This document shows positions 9,472 to 16,757 of a stretch of DNA of 64,000 nucleotides, in pieces. Position 1 is the first letter of the stretch, and each line of letters begins with the position of its first letter. The translations under genes were made by a program, and so were the position numbers. The stretch comes from Microbacterium paraoxydans (GTDB taxonomy: Bacteria; Actinomycetota; Actinomycetes; Actinomycetales; Microbacteriaceae). Under the pieces are notes generated by a model. The model searched no databases and was not told where the DNA came from. It saw only the letters and a list, made by a program, of their open reading frames with translations. The stretch lies in NCBI RefSeq assembly GCF_019056515.1, contig NZ_CP064873.1, positions 434,001-498,000 on the forward strand, written 5' to 3'.

Positions 9472-9504
9472 CGAAACACCCGCACGAGCCGTGCGGGTGT
9501 TTCG
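9472..9504 (-). terminator. Intrinsic terminator after the DUF3073 gene
   Basis: Perfect 14-bp arms (CGAAACACCCGCAC, 9472-9485, and 9491-9504) with a 5-base loop lie 11 bases past the stop of the reverse-strand gene. The ends are A/T-rich on both sides, so it may also work in the other direction. The remaining 9336-9471 stretch shows nothing else. Confidence 0.8.
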
Positions 9505-9514
9505 AACCGAGGGG

Positions 9515-9706
9515 CTACGCCTTCTCTAGTTCGTCTTCGTCTTCGTCTGCGTACTCGTCGGCCCACTTGTCGACGTAGGCGTCTTCGTCGGAGTCGCTCG
9601 AGTGCGCGAGCTCGCGCTCCAGCGCCGAGTAGTTCACCGACGGACTGTACGCCTTGAGTTCGCGGGCGATCTTTGTGTGCTTCGCCTTCTGACGGCCACG
9701 GCCCAT
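9515..9706 (-). CDS. DUF3073 family small protein
   Basis: This 63-residue protein begins MGRGRQKAKHTKIARELK and ends in a strongly acidic tail (DEDEDELEKA). A basic head with KYSP/YSALE-like centre and an acidic tail is the pattern of DUF3073, a single-copy actinobacterial family of unknown function. A GAGGGGG ribosome site precedes the ATG and a terminator follows directly, so it is a monocistronic gene. It diverges from the universal stress gene. The charge pattern suggests nucleic-acid or ribosome contact, but that is only a guess. Confidence 0.85.
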   Translation of the reverse strand: MGRGRQKAKHTKIARELKAYSPSVNYSALERELAHSSDSDEDAYVDKWADEYADEDEDELEKA

Positions 9707-9818
9707 GCCTGAGACCCCCTCACGAGTTAAGCTGCGGGCAGACAGGCGCCCGAGTCATTCACGACACCGGCTCGAGGCCGGTAAGAGTAGCATTCAGGAT
9801 AGCACGCGGGGAACAGAC

Positions 9819-9834
9819 CCTGGCCGCGGCCAGG
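9819..9834 (+). other. Palindrome in the leader of the universal stress gene
   Basis: CCTGGCCGCGGCCAGG is a perfect 16-bp palindrome 22 bases before the start codon and downstream of a plausible TAGCAT -10 box (about 9788-9793). It could be a leader hairpin or a dimeric regulator site. Confidence 0.45.
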
Positions 9835-9855
9835 CCGGCGAAGGGAGCGATCTCC

Positions 9856-10398
9856 ATGACCGACAGCACCTCCACTCCGTCCGATGAGGCCACGCAGAAC
9901 GCCGCTCTGCAGAAGGCCGTGATCGTCGGGATGCAGCTCGACCAGGACCCGCACGTTCTTGATGAGGCCGTCCGCTTCGCCCGGCTGCTGAACGCCCCGC
10001 TCGTGGTGGCCCACGTCGACATCACGCGCTTCGTCACCTACGAGGATCCGGACGGCTACGTGCACTCCGCTCCCATCGACATCAACTTCGACGCGGGGGC
10101 TGCCGAGTTCGAGGCGGTCGAGGCGGCTGCGGCCACGATGCTCGACGGCAAGGGGGTCACCTGGACGGCACGTCAGCTCGTCGGCGACCCGGCGCTGGCG
10201 ATCAAGCAGCTCGCGAACAAGCTCGACGCGCAGCTCATCGTCGTCGGTACCCGCAAGCGCGGTATCGGCGAGTCCATCCGGGAGTTCTTCACCGGCTCGG
10301 TCGCCGCGCGCCTCGCCCATCGCCAGCACCGCTCCGTGCTCGTCGTCCCCCTGGGGGAGTCCGTACCGGACGAGCAGAAGGAGATCTGGCCGGAGTGA
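9856..10398 (+). CDS. Universal stress protein (UspA family)
   Basis: This 180-residue protein is a single Usp domain. The N-terminal strand AVIVGMQLDQD, the middle Asp-rich helices and the C-terminal nucleotide-binding motif (VVGTRKRGIGESIREFFTGS ending in SVLVVPLGE) fit the ATP-binding branch, although the usual GxRG is varied. The ATG at 9856 is chosen because AAGGGAG lies 8-9 bases upstream and the alignment starts just after it; a long upstream extension in frame lacks family similarity. The gene stands alone between a divergent DUF3073 gene and a terminator. Confidence 0.9.
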   Translation: MTDSTSTPSDEATQNAALQKAVIVGMQLDQDPHVLDEAVRFARLLNAPLVVAHVDITRFVTYEDPDGYVHSAPIDINFDAGAAEFEAVEAAAATMLDGKGVTWTARQLVGDPALAIKQLANKLDAQLIVVGTRKRGIGESIREFFTGSVAARLAHRQHRSVLVVPLGESVPDEQKEIWPE

Positions 10399-10406
10399 TC
10401 CGCACA

Positions 10407-10446
10407 CGACGAGGCCCCGCCGACGGATGTCGACGGGGCCTCGTGC
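10407..10446 (+). terminator. Intrinsic terminator after the universal stress gene
   Basis: An 11-bp stem (ACGAGGCCCCG at 10409-10419 with 10434-10444) starts 11 bases after the stop. The inner GAC/GTC can pair further. It lies between convergent genes and can serve both. Confidence 0.8.
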
Positions 10447-10461
10447 GGTCATGCCAGGGGC

Positions 10462-11088
10462 TCAGGAGTCCGGTTGACTCAGCGCCACCGTCACGCTCCG
10501 GGCGGCCTGGTCCAGCGCGTTCTCGAGGTCGGTGACCACCGACGACGGGAGGACGCCGCCCTTGGCGACATGGGTGCGCAGGTCGGTGCGGATGCGGGCG
10601 CGGAAGGCGTTCACGACGGCGTCCGCGCGGTGCAGCTCCTCGCGGCTGGTCAGCCGTGCATCGTCGCCCGCGGTGCGCGGCCTGTTCTTCGCCGCCGCCC
10701 GGTCGTCCTTGGTGGCCGTCGCCAGGTCGGCGCGAAGACTCTTCATCGCCTCCTGCACGCTCTGGCGCACCTCGTTCGCGATGAGACGGACGGTGTCGGT
10801 GATGCCCGCCTCGATGTCGGCGAGGTCGCCCTGGCGCGAGGCCAGCTCGGCGCGTCCGGCCTCGGTGATCGCGTAGATCGTCGTGCGTCCGTCGACGGTC
10901 TTGGTGACCTGCCCCTCCTCCTCGAGCTTCGCCAGGCGCGGGTAGATGGTGCCGGCGCTCGGCGTGTACGTGCCGCCCGTCCGGTCCGTGAGGGACTGGA
11001 TGATGCCGTAGCCGTGCTGCGGGGACTCCGCGAGCAGCGACAGCAGGTACAGGCGCAGATCGCCGTGGGAGAAGACCGCGGGGCTCAT
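10462..11088 (-). CDS. PadR family transcriptional regulator
   Basis: The 208-residue protein has the PadR winged helix at residues about 8-85 (LRLYLLSLLAESPQHGYGI, then GTIYPRLAKLEEEG), followed by a C-terminal helical dimerisation region. The ATG at 11088 is chosen because it forms an ATGA overlap with the upstream gene stop; a GTG three codons further up is possible. It is cotranscribed with a DUF4097 protein. Two near-identical palindromes upstream of the operon are probable operators for autoregulation, as in other PadR systems. Confidence 0.92.
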   Translation of the reverse strand: MSPAVFSHGDLRLYLLSLLAESPQHGYGIIQSLTDRTGGTYTPSAGTIYPRLAKLEEEGQVTKTVDGRTTIYAITEAGRAELASRQGDLADIEAGITDTVRLIANEVRQSVQEAMKSLRADLATATKDDRAAAKNRPRTAGDDARLTSREELHRADAVVNAFRARIRTDLRTHVAKGGVLPSSVVTDLENALDQAARSVTVALSQPDS

Positions 11089-11924
11089 GCTTCCCACTCC
11101 GGATCGTTCTCGATGGTCTGCGGAGCGCGGCGGAGGACCGTGACCCCTCCGGAGACGGAGTTGGCGCGGAGGTCGACGAAGCGTCCCGCGAGCTCCCCGG
11201 TGGTGCCGTTGTAGGTGCTCGGTCCGGACGAGCTGCGCTCGACCCCGTCGATGAGCAGGCGGCCGCTGAGCGAGCGGATGACGTAGTTCGCCGCGAGGGA
11301 CTCGTCGAGCCGCACCGTGGTGCCGCCGGAGACCGAGTTCACGGTGATCGTGTTGACGTCGCCCGCCGCGTCCACCAGCGTCGCGCCGGAGACGATGTCG
11401 ACCGTGGCCTTGCGGATGGCGCCCGTGACGGCCACGTCGCCGGAGACGCTGTTGGCGCTGAGCGAGCCGGTGAGGTTGCGGATCTGCACGTCACCGGAGA
11501 CCGAGTTCACGCTGAGGTCGCCGATGAGGGTGTCGACGATGATGTCGCCGGACACGGTGTTGAGACGGGTGTCGTTGCGGATGCCCGACACGAGGGCGCC
11601 GGCGCTCACGACGCCGAGGGTCAGGGCGATGCTGCGCGGGACGGCCACGCTCACCTCGGCGCGCGGACCGCCGGAGCCGAAGTTCCGGAACACCTCGAGG
11701 AAGTTGTCCCAGCCGAGCTGCGGGTGGTCGATCTCGACCTCGCCGTCGCGGGACTCGATCCGGAGGTCCTTGGTGGTGACGCCGTGCACCTCGATCCGGA
11801 TGCCGGGTTCGTCGTGGGCGATGACGTCGACCTGTCCGCCGACGAGGCCCACCTTGAGCCGGGTCGCGGAGGCGATGTCGATGACGCGTTCCTCGCCGGG
11901 GGCGATGAGCCACTTCTCGGTCAT
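11085..11924 (-). CDS. DUF4097 beta-strand repeat protein (putative adhesin fold)
   Basis: The 279-residue protein has no signal peptide or membrane span. From about residue 115 it is built of short repeats around NSVSGDV (at least five copies: NTVSGDI, NSVSGDV twice, NSVSGGT, NSVSGGV), predicted to form a right-handed beta-helix or stacked strands. DUF4097 proteins are often paired with PadR regulators in actinobacteria and may link to envelope stress, but no biochemical role is known. It is the first gene of the operon, with a TTCTCCT-complement ribosome site, and the PadR gene overlaps its stop. Confidence 0.85.
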   Translation of the reverse strand: MTEKWLIAPGEERVIDIASATRLKVGLVGGQVDVIAHDEPGIRIEVHGVTTKDLRIESRDGEVEIDHPQLGWDNFLEVFRNFGSGGPRAEVSVAVPRSIALTLGVVSAGALVSGIRNDTRLNTVSGDIIVDTLIGDLSVNSVSGDVQIRNLTGSLSANSVSGDVAVTGAIRKATVDIVSGATLVDAAGDVNTITVNSVSGGTTVRLDESLAANYVIRSLSGRLLIDGVERSSSGPSTYNGTTGELAGRFVDLRANSVSGGVTVLRRAPQTIENDPEWEA

Positions 11925-11950
11925 GTCTGCTTCTCCTGTGTCGAGGGATT

Positions 11951-11993
11951 CACGATATATCGTGTTGCCGTCACGATAACACGATATATCTCG
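11951..11993 (-). promoter_or_regulatory. Tandem PadR-type operators
   Basis: CACGATATATCGTG (11951-11964) is a perfect palindrome. A second copy CACGATATATCTCG (11980-11993) matches at 12 of 14 positions. Their centres are 29 bp apart, near three helical turns, and a half site (TCACGATA) lies between them. They sit 27-70 bases upstream of the DUF4097 start, over the expected promoter, in an AT-rich island. Confidence 0.7.
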
Positions 11994-12013
11994 ATCCCGT
12001 CACCCCTCTTTCC

Positions 12014-12072
12014 TTCGAATCGCCTGATTGGTCCCATATCGGCCGGAAATCGAGCCAATCAAGCGATTCGAA
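12014..12072. repeat. Long 18-bp inverted repeat in a divergent promoter region
   Basis: The arms TTCGAATCGCCTGATTGG (12014-12031) and its near-complement (12055-12072) differ at one position, which would be a G-U pair in RNA. The loop is 23 bases. It lies between the PadR operators and the MerR promoter, so neither flanking gene ends here and a terminator role is unlikely. Confidence 0.7.
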
Positions 12073-12077
12073 CGGGG

Positions 12078-12108
12078 TTGACCTTGACGTGACGGCAACT
12101 TCTACGGT
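12078..12108 (+). promoter_or_regulatory. MerR-type promoter with 19-bp spacer
   Basis: TTGACC (12078-12083) and TACGGT (12103-12108) are separated by 19 bases, the overlong spacer typical of MerR-activated promoters. An imperfect dyad (ACCTTGACGT / ACGGCAACTT, 12081-12101) is centred in the spacer. Autoregulation by the downstream MerR protein is the simplest reading. Confidence 0.7.
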
Positions 12109-12138
12109 GGAGGGGAACGACACGGAAGGGTGGGCGGG

Positions 12139-12981
12139 ATGAGCGAGAAGGACTGGTCGATTCAGGAGATCGCACGACTGGCGGGGACGACGAGCCGCAC
12201 GCTGCGGCATTACGACGACATCGGGTTGCTGCCTCCGTCGCGCATCGCGGCCAACGGGTACCGGCACTACGACGCGGCGGCGCTCGTGCGGCTGCAGCGG
12301 ATCCTCCTGCTGCGGGAGCTCGGGCTCGGACTGCCGCAGATCGCGGAGGTGCTGGGCCCTTCGACAGGCTCAGGGACCCAGGGCGGGGGCTCAGGGGCCC
12401 AGGGCGGGGGCTCGGCGGCGGAGGCGTCGGCGCTCGAGACACACCTCGCGCTGCTGCGCGAGGAGCAGACCAGGCTGGCGCGGCAGATCGCGTCGGTCGA
12501 ATCCACCATCACGGCATTGAGAGGAGGTGAGAACCTCATGGCAGAGAACATGTTCGACGGCTTCGACCACACGCAGTACAAGCAGGAGGTCGAGGACCGC
12601 TGGGGGAAGAAGGCCTACGCCGACAGCGACCGCTGGTGGCGCGGGATGAGCGACGCCGAGCGTGCCGAGTGGCAGCAGCGCGTGTCCGACCTCGGACGCG
12701 ACTGGATCGCCGCGGCGGAGAGCGGTATCGATCCCGCGTCCGCCGAGGCGCAGGAGCTCGCGCGCCGTCACGTGGCCTGGCTCACGGGCATCCCGGGCAC
12801 TCCCGCCGCCGCGCTCCGGCAGGGACCGGACGCGGATGCCAAGGCCTACGTCATCGGTCTCGGCGAGATGTACGTCGCAGATCCGCGCTTCGGCGCGAAC
12901 TACGCGACGTCCGCGGGTGGCACCCATGGCGCGGAGTTCGTCCGCGACGCGCTCCGCATCTACGCGGAAGCCTCCCTCTGA
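12139..12981 (+). CDS. MerR family regulator with TipAS antibiotic-recognition domain (TipAL-like)
   Basis: The 280-residue protein has a MerR DNA-binding head (residues about 5-72, SIQEIARLAGTTSRTLRHYDD), a coiled-coil dimer helix, and a C-terminal TipAS domain (about 140-280; DHTQYKQEVEDRWG...YADSDRWW). In TipAL this domain traps thiopeptide antibiotics and activates the promoter. Between head and coiled coil, residues about 73-94 are an unusual Gly/Ser/Gln-rich linker encoded by a REP-like repeat. The ATG is chosen for the GGAAGGG site 8 bases upstream. An internal ATG before the TipAS domain (12538, with AGGAGGTGAG upstream at about 12522) could yield a free TipAS protein, as known for tipA. 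Confidence 0.9.
   Translation: MSEKDWSIQEIARLAGTTSRTLRHYDDIGLLPPSRIAANGYRHYDAAALVRLQRILLLRELGLGLPQIAEVLGPSTGSGTQGGGSGAQGGGSAAEASALETHLALLREEQTRLARQIASVESTITALRGGENLMAENMFDGFDHTQYKQEVEDRWGKKAYADSDRWWRGMSDAERAEWQQRVSDLGRDWIAAAESGIDPASAEAQELARRHVAWLTGIPGTPAAALRQGPDADAKAYVIGLGEMYVADPRFGANYATSAGGTHGAEFVRDALRIYAEASL
12357..12413 (+). repeat. REP-like palindrome plus 21-bp tandem repeat inside the MerR gene
   Basis: CCCTTCGACAGGCTCAGGG (12357-12375) is an imperfect palindrome of the kind found as dispersed REP elements in many bacteria. Two copies of CCCAGGGCGGGGGCTC (12377-12392 and 12398-12413) follow with a 21-bp period. The insertion keeps the reading frame and encodes the GPSTGSGTQGGGS-type linker. 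Confidence 0.7.
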
Positions 12982-12993
12982 TCCGTCGAGCGG

Positions 12994-13056
12994 CCCCCTT
13001 GCGTGCGACCCACCCCGCTGCGGTCGTACTCAAGGGGGGGCTCGCACGCAAGGGGG
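12994..13056 (+). repeat. Long palindrome downstream of the MerR gene (possible terminator, shared repeat family)
   Basis: Perfect 15-bp arms (CCCCCTTGCGTGCGA at 12994-13008 and 13042-13056) enclose a 33-base loop, starting 13 bases after the MerR stop. On the opposite strand its first ~32 bases are about 80% identical to the palindrome after recQ at 59686, so it belongs to a dispersed repeat family as well as probably terminating transcription. Confidence 0.7.
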
Positions 13057-13081
13057 TGGATCGGGGGAGGAGGGGAGGGCG

Positions 13082-13087
13082 TAGGGT
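13082..13087 (+). promoter_or_regulatory. -10 box of a probable leaderless transcript
   Basis: TAGGGT is followed by exactly six bases and then the ATG at 13094, with no ribosome site. This spacing recurs at other genes in the window. Confidence 0.55.
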
Positions 13088-13093
13088 CGTGCC

Positions 13094-13486
13094 ATGACGG
13101 GGCAAGCGCGACGGGCACGACGGGAGCGCGACGACCGCCCCGCGTCCGGAGCCTTCGCGGTGGCGGCGACGGCCTATGCGGCCAACTGCGCCCTCGGCGC
13201 CGCGGTGGCGGCGCGGCTCATCGACACGCGCCGCTTCCGCTGGGTGCACCACGCCCTCTACATCCTGACCTGCGCGACGACCGGACTCGCCGTCGTCGCG
13301 GGTCTCGCCACCCGCACGCCGCGCACCCGTCGCGCCGCCCTTGCTCTCCTCCCCGCCGCCGTCCCCCTGGCCGCGATCCCCTACGCCGGGACGCACACTC
13401 GGCGGCACCCGCTCGTCGCCCTCACGGCGGCGCCCTTCGTCCTCGCGGGCCTCGTGGTCTCGCGCCTCCCCTCCGACCGGAAGTGA
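13094..13486 (+). CDS. Small membrane protein of unknown function
   Basis: This 130-residue protein is not recognised. It has a basic N-terminus, then four likely transmembrane helices (about residues 20-42, 52-72, 80-97 and 106-124) with short Arg/His-rich loops ([26 protein letters not shown]). The helices are Ala/Leu/Val-rich, and the HH and TH motifs in the loops might bind metal or heme, but that is speculative. It is followed by a nitroreductase gene after four bases, so the two are cotranscribed. Confidence 0.7.
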   Translation: MTGQARRARRERDDRPASGAFAVAATAYAANCALGAAVAARLIDTRRFRWVHHALYILTCATTGLAVVAGLATRTPRTRRAALALLPAAVPLAAIPYAGTHTRRHPLVALTAAPFVLAGLVVSRLPSDRK

Positions 13487-13490
13487 CCGC

Positions 13491-14297
13491 ATGGAACTGC
13501 TCGACGCCATCCGCCGCCGCAAGACCACGAACGGGGCGTTCCTGCCCGACCCGGTCTCCGAGGAGCACCAGCGCATCCTCCTGGAAGCGGCCGGGCGCGC
13601 GCCCTCGCAGCTCAACAGCCAGCCCTGGCGCTTCGTGGTGATCGAGAACAGGGACACGATCGACGAGATCGCGCGCATCTCCGGCGAGAGCATGACGGAG
13701 GCCATGTCGAACGGCACGTTCTTCGAGCGGTACAAGCCGTACTTCCGCTTCAGCCAGGAGGAGATGGAGGAGAAGCGCAGCGGCATGCTGTTCGACAAGC
13801 TCCCCGCGCCGCTTCGGCCCTTCACGTCCCAGGTGTTCACGAAGCGCGGCCAGACGCTCATGAACACGTTCGGCGTGCCGAAGACGCTGGGCTCGGAGAA
13901 CCGCAAGCTCGTCGCCGGATCGCCGCTGCTCCTGGGCGTCATGCTCGACCGGAGCGAGTACCGGCCCGGGCAGCTGTCGTCGTTCTACTCCGTGTTCAGC
14001 ATGGGGGCGGCCATGGAGAACGTCTGGCTGACCACGGTCGAGCTGGGCATGGGCATCCAGTTCATCTCGTTCCCGATGGAGGTGCCGGGGCGCTGGGACG
14101 AGATCGTCCGGCTGCTGCGGGTGCCCGACGATCTCGAGCTCATGGCCGTGTACCGGCTCGGCTACCTGCCGCCCGAGCAGCGCCGCCCGGCGATCGACTG
14201 GTCCAGCAGCCAGCGCAAGCTCGTGTCGCAGTACGTGTTCCGCGAGGACTGCGACACCCCGCAGCAGGGCTGGGACACGCCGCCGGCGCGGACCTGA
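13491..14297 (+). CDS. Nitroreductase family protein
   Basis: The 268-residue flavoprotein opens with [21 protein letters not shown] and [15 protein letters not shown], the FMN-phosphate-binding start of the nitroreductase fold. [20 protein letters not shown] is the C-terminal FMN-contacting helix region. Such enzymes are FMN-dependent NAD(P)H oxidoreductases acting on nitro compounds, quinones or flavins. The 60-residue insert rich in Phe/Tyr/Arg ([20 protein letters not shown]) is longer than in classical NfsB-type members. It is the second gene of a two-gene unit and ends one base before the convergent oxidoreductase gene. Confidence 0.85.
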   Translation: MELLDAIRRRKTTNGAFLPDPVSEEHQRILLEAAGRAPSQLNSQPWRFVVIENRDTIDEIARISGESMTEAMSNGTFFERYKPYFRFSQEEMEEKRSGMLFDKLPAPLRPFTSQVFTKRGQTLMNTFGVPKTLGSENRKLVAGSPLLLGVMLDRSEYRPGQLSSFYSVFSMGAAMENVWLTTVELGMGIQFISFPMEVPGRWDEIVRLLRVPDDLELMAVYRLGYLPPEQRRPAIDWSSSQRKLVSQYVFREDCDTPQQGWDTPPART

Positions 14298-14298
14298 G

Positions 14299-15828
14299 TC
14301 AGGAGCCCCCGACCGTCCGCGGCATCTCCGGGAGATCGTTCAGCGCCGGTCCTTCGATGCGCGTGCCGTCCGCGGCGAACCGCGACGCGTGCAGCGGGCA
14401 GTCCCACGTGCACTCGGCGTCGTTCCAGTCGAGGACGCCGCCCAGGTGCGTGCAGACGGCGCTGACGGCCCTGGTCACGCCGTCGACCGTGGAGATGGCG
14501 ACCGGGCGACCGCCGCGGTTCGCCACGACGCCCTCGCCCTCCGCGGGCTGCGGCACGGGGACCGGCGTGGTCTCGGCCTCGACCCAGCCCTTCGTGGCCG
14601 CGGCGGCCACCTTCGCACCCTCGACGGCCCCCCGTGCGAGATCGGCGGGGACGGTGAGCCGGGTGCCGAGGCGCAGCATCCAGGACGGGCGCTCGCGGCG
14701 CTTCGTCCCGATGATCTCCTCCGTGAGCCGCAGGGCCGCAGCGGGCGCGTTCGACAGCCCCCACTTCGCATACCCGGTGGCGATGCGGATGCGCCCGAGG
14801 CCGCGCGGCAGGGCGCCGACGAAGGGGATGAGGTTGTGCGACTGGTAGTCCTGCGCGGACCAGCGGTGGGTCTCCTCCGCATCCGGGAAGTGCAGGCGGG
14901 TCCAGTCCACGAGGTCGTCGATCGCCGCGGTCTCGCCGTCCGAGCGGCCGACCGGATGCCCGTTGCCGCCGACGACGAGCTGCGCGGTGTCGGCGGGGCC
15001 GTCGGCGGCGGACACCGGCCGGATGGACCGCGTCGGGCCGTCGGCGGAGATGAACGTCCCCTCCGGCACGCCGCCGGAGACCCGGAACGAGACGCAGTAC
15101 GACCGCATCCCGGCGACCTTGGAGAAGTACAGGCCGCGGTCGAGGATCGGGGTCCCCGTCGCGAGGACGATGTGCTCGGCGAACATCGGGCCCGCCGTCG
15201 TCTCCACCCGTGGCTCCGGCAGGGCGTGGGCGCCGGTCACGCGGACGCCGGTGTGCAGCGTGCCGCCTCCCGCGAGGAACTCCTTCGCGAGCGCGTCGGC
15301 GACGGCGACCGGGTCTATCGTCACCTGCGAATCGAGGGCGACCGCGCCCGCGACGGGGAACGGCGTCGACAGCTCGCCCGCGGTGAGCAGCCGGGTCGGA
15401 AGCCCCGCCTCCCGTGCGGCGGAGTGCTGGGCTCGGACCGCCTCGAGCCCGTCCGGACCCTGGGCGTAGGTGTGGTCGGTCCGCTCGGTGTAGCTCAGGC
15501 CCGCGCTGTCGGCGAAGCCGGTGAGCCACTCCATGCCGGCCCGGTTGGCGTCGACGTACGCCTGGACGAGGGCCGCCGGATGGTGCCTGCGGATGGTGGC
15601 GAGCTGCTGCCCCTGGAGGAGCGAGAGCTTGCCCGTGTTGCCGCCCGTCGACAGCTCCGCCACGTCCCCCGCGTCGACGACCACGACGTCGAGTCCGGCG
15701 CGGGTCAGGAGCACTGCGGTCGAGAGGCCGGTGAGCCCCGCCCCCACGATCAGCACGTCGTGCTGCGCGCCGGGATCGAAGGGAGTGCCGTGGGGTGCGT
15801 CCTGGTCGACCTTCCAGAGGGGCTTCAT
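14299..15828 (-). CDS. FAD-dependent oxidoreductase with C-terminal Rieske [2Fe-2S] domain
   Basis: The 509-residue protein has a DAO-type FAD domain at the N-terminus (VLIVGAGLTGLSTAVLLTRAGLDVVVVDAG reading in parts) and a substrate domain in the middle. A C-terminal Rieske cluster has CTHLGG near residue 459 and CPLHASRF near 477, giving the Cys-His/Cys-His set for a 2Fe-2S centre. This layout matches the IPR005805-type Rieske-tailed amine/glycine oxidase-like family, whose substrate is unknown. The ATG at 15828 has no clear ribosome site; a TTG four codons upstream is an alternative. It diverges from the fluoride channel genes and converges tightly on the nitroreductase. Confidence 0.85.
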   Translation of the reverse strand: MKPLWKVDQDAPHGTPFDPGAQHDVLIVGAGLTGLSTAVLLTRAGLDVVVVDAGDVAELSTGGNTGKLSLLQGQQLATIRRHHPAALVQAYVDANRAGMEWLTGFADSAGLSYTERTDHTYAQGPDGLEAVRAQHSAAREAGLPTRLLTAGELSTPFPVAGAVALDSQVTIDPVAVADALAKEFLAGGGTLHTGVRVTGAHALPEPRVETTAGPMFAEHIVLATGTPILDRGLYFSKVAGMRSYCVSFRVSGGVPEGTFISADGPTRSIRPVSAADGPADTAQLVVGGNGHPVGRSDGETAAIDDLVDWTRLHFPDAEETHRWSAQDYQSHNLIPFVGALPRGLGRIRIATGYAKWGLSNAPAAALRLTEEIIGTKRRERPSWMLRLGTRLTVPADLARGAVEGAKVAAAATKGWVEAETTPVPVPQPAEGEGVVANRGGRPVAISTVDGVTRAVSAVCTHLGGVLDWNDAECTWDCPLHASRFAADGTRIEGPALNDLPEMPRTVGGS

Positions 15829-15902
15829 GCCGACAGTCAACGCCTGTCCCCGCCCCCACCCCAACGCCTTGACATTCGACGGTCGCGCTGTCATGCGGCG
15901 AC

Positions 15903-15908
15903 TACAGT
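15903..15908 (+). promoter_or_regulatory. Candidate -10 box before the fluoride channel pair
   Basis: TACAGT lies seven bases before the GTG at 15916, suggesting a leaderless or near-leaderless transcript. No fluoride riboswitch (crcB motif) was recognised in the 87-base divergent gap. Confidence 0.4.
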
Positions 15909-15915
15909 GGCGAGC

Positions 15916-16290
15916 GTGAGTCTCCGTCGTGTCCTGCTCGTCGCGCTCGGCGGCACGCTCGGGACGGCGGCGCGTCTGGGCCTCGGACTCCTCGTGGACG
16001 ATCCCGGCGACTTCCCCCTCGCGGTGCTGCTGGCCAACGTGCTGGGCGCCCTGCTCATCGGGGTCGTGGCGGCGCGGCTCCCGGCCTCGGCGGAGCTGCG
16101 GCTGCTGCTCGGCACCGGCGTCCTCGGCGGCTTCACGACCTATAGCGCCCTCATGACCGGGACGTTGGCCCTGTGGGGGTCGGCTCCGCTCCTCGCCGCC
16201 GCGTATGCCGTGGGCAGTCTCGTCCTCGGTCTTCTCGCGGCCGCGGCAGGGCTCCGGCTGGGGCGCCCGCGCCGGGGAGGCGTGTCGTGA
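15916..16290 (+). CDS. crcB: Fluoride channel subunit FluC/CrcB (first of pair)
   Basis: The 124-residue protein has four hydrophobic helices and the FluC signatures GGTLGTAARLGLG, ANVLGALLIGV and GVLGGFTTYSALM. FluC channels are antiparallel dimers that export F-. The first-helix Arg and the central Asn are present. The GTG at 15916 is chosen from conservation; a GTG three codons up (15907) is also in frame. The next gene overlaps and encodes a second FluC protein, so the two probably form a heterodimer. Confidence 0.88.
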   Translation: MSLRRVLLVALGGTLGTAARLGLGLLVDDPGDFPLAVLLANVLGALLIGVVAARLPASAELRLLLGTGVLGGFTTYSALMTGTLALWGSAPLLAAAYAVGSLVLGLLAAAAGLRLGRPRRGGVS

Positions 16291-16646
16291 GTCCACTGCT
16301 GTTCCTCGCGGCCGCGCTCGCCGGGGGCGTCGGCGCCGTCCTGCGGTACCTCGTCGACCTCGGCGTCGCGCGGCTCGCCGGCCGACGGTTCCCGTGGGGG
16401 ATCCTCGTCGTCAACCTCACCGGCTCCTTCGCGCTGGGCCTCGTGACGACGGCGCTGCCGGAGGCGGCGTTCGTGCTCGGCGCAGGCCTCCTCGGCGGCT
16501 ATACGACCTTCAGCACCGCGATGCTCGATGTGGTCGCACTGTGGCGGGACGGCGAGCGCGGCGCCGCGGTGTTCGACGCGGTCGGCATGCTCGTGCTCGG
16601 TCTCCTCGCCGCGGGACTGGGGCTCGCGCTGGGGGCTGCGCTCTAA
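16287..16646 (+). CDS. crcB: Fluoride channel subunit FluC/CrcB (second of pair)
   Basis: This 119-residue four-helix protein has GGVGAVLRYLVDLG, VNLTGSFALGLV and LLGGYTTFSTAM, the canonical FluC motifs including the Phe and Thr of the fluoride path. It retains more of the consensus than its partner. The GTG overlaps the upstream TGA by two bases (GTGA). Paired overlapping FluC genes are common in Gram-positive bacteria, where the two subunits occupy opposite orientations in the membrane. Confidence 0.9.
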   Translation: MSPLLFLAAALAGGVGAVLRYLVDLGVARLAGRRFPWGILVVNLTGSFALGLVTTALPEAAFVLGAGLLGGYTTFSTAMLDVVALWRDGERGAAVFDAVGMLVLGLLAAGLGLALGAAL

Positions 16647-16677
16647 CCGACGCTTGCGGAGAGCCGTCGGCGCGCGC

Positions 16678-16709
16678 TACTCTCGCTGCTAATCGTTTAA
16701 CGCTAAACG
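16678..16709 (+). promoter_or_regulatory. Promoter and LacI operator of the second sugar ABC operon
   Basis: CGTTTAACGCTAAACG (16694-16709) is a 16-bp palindrome with central ACGC, typical of LacI-family sites. AAACGGTTAA overlaps it and could extend the site. TACTCT (16678-16683) is a plausible -10 box, which would put the operator just past the transcription start. The LacI gene at the end of the operon is the probable regulator. Confidence 0.7.
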
Positions 16710-16757
16710 GTTAACATCGCGCACCGCCTTCTCGTGCACCCGTCAAAGGAGACCTCG

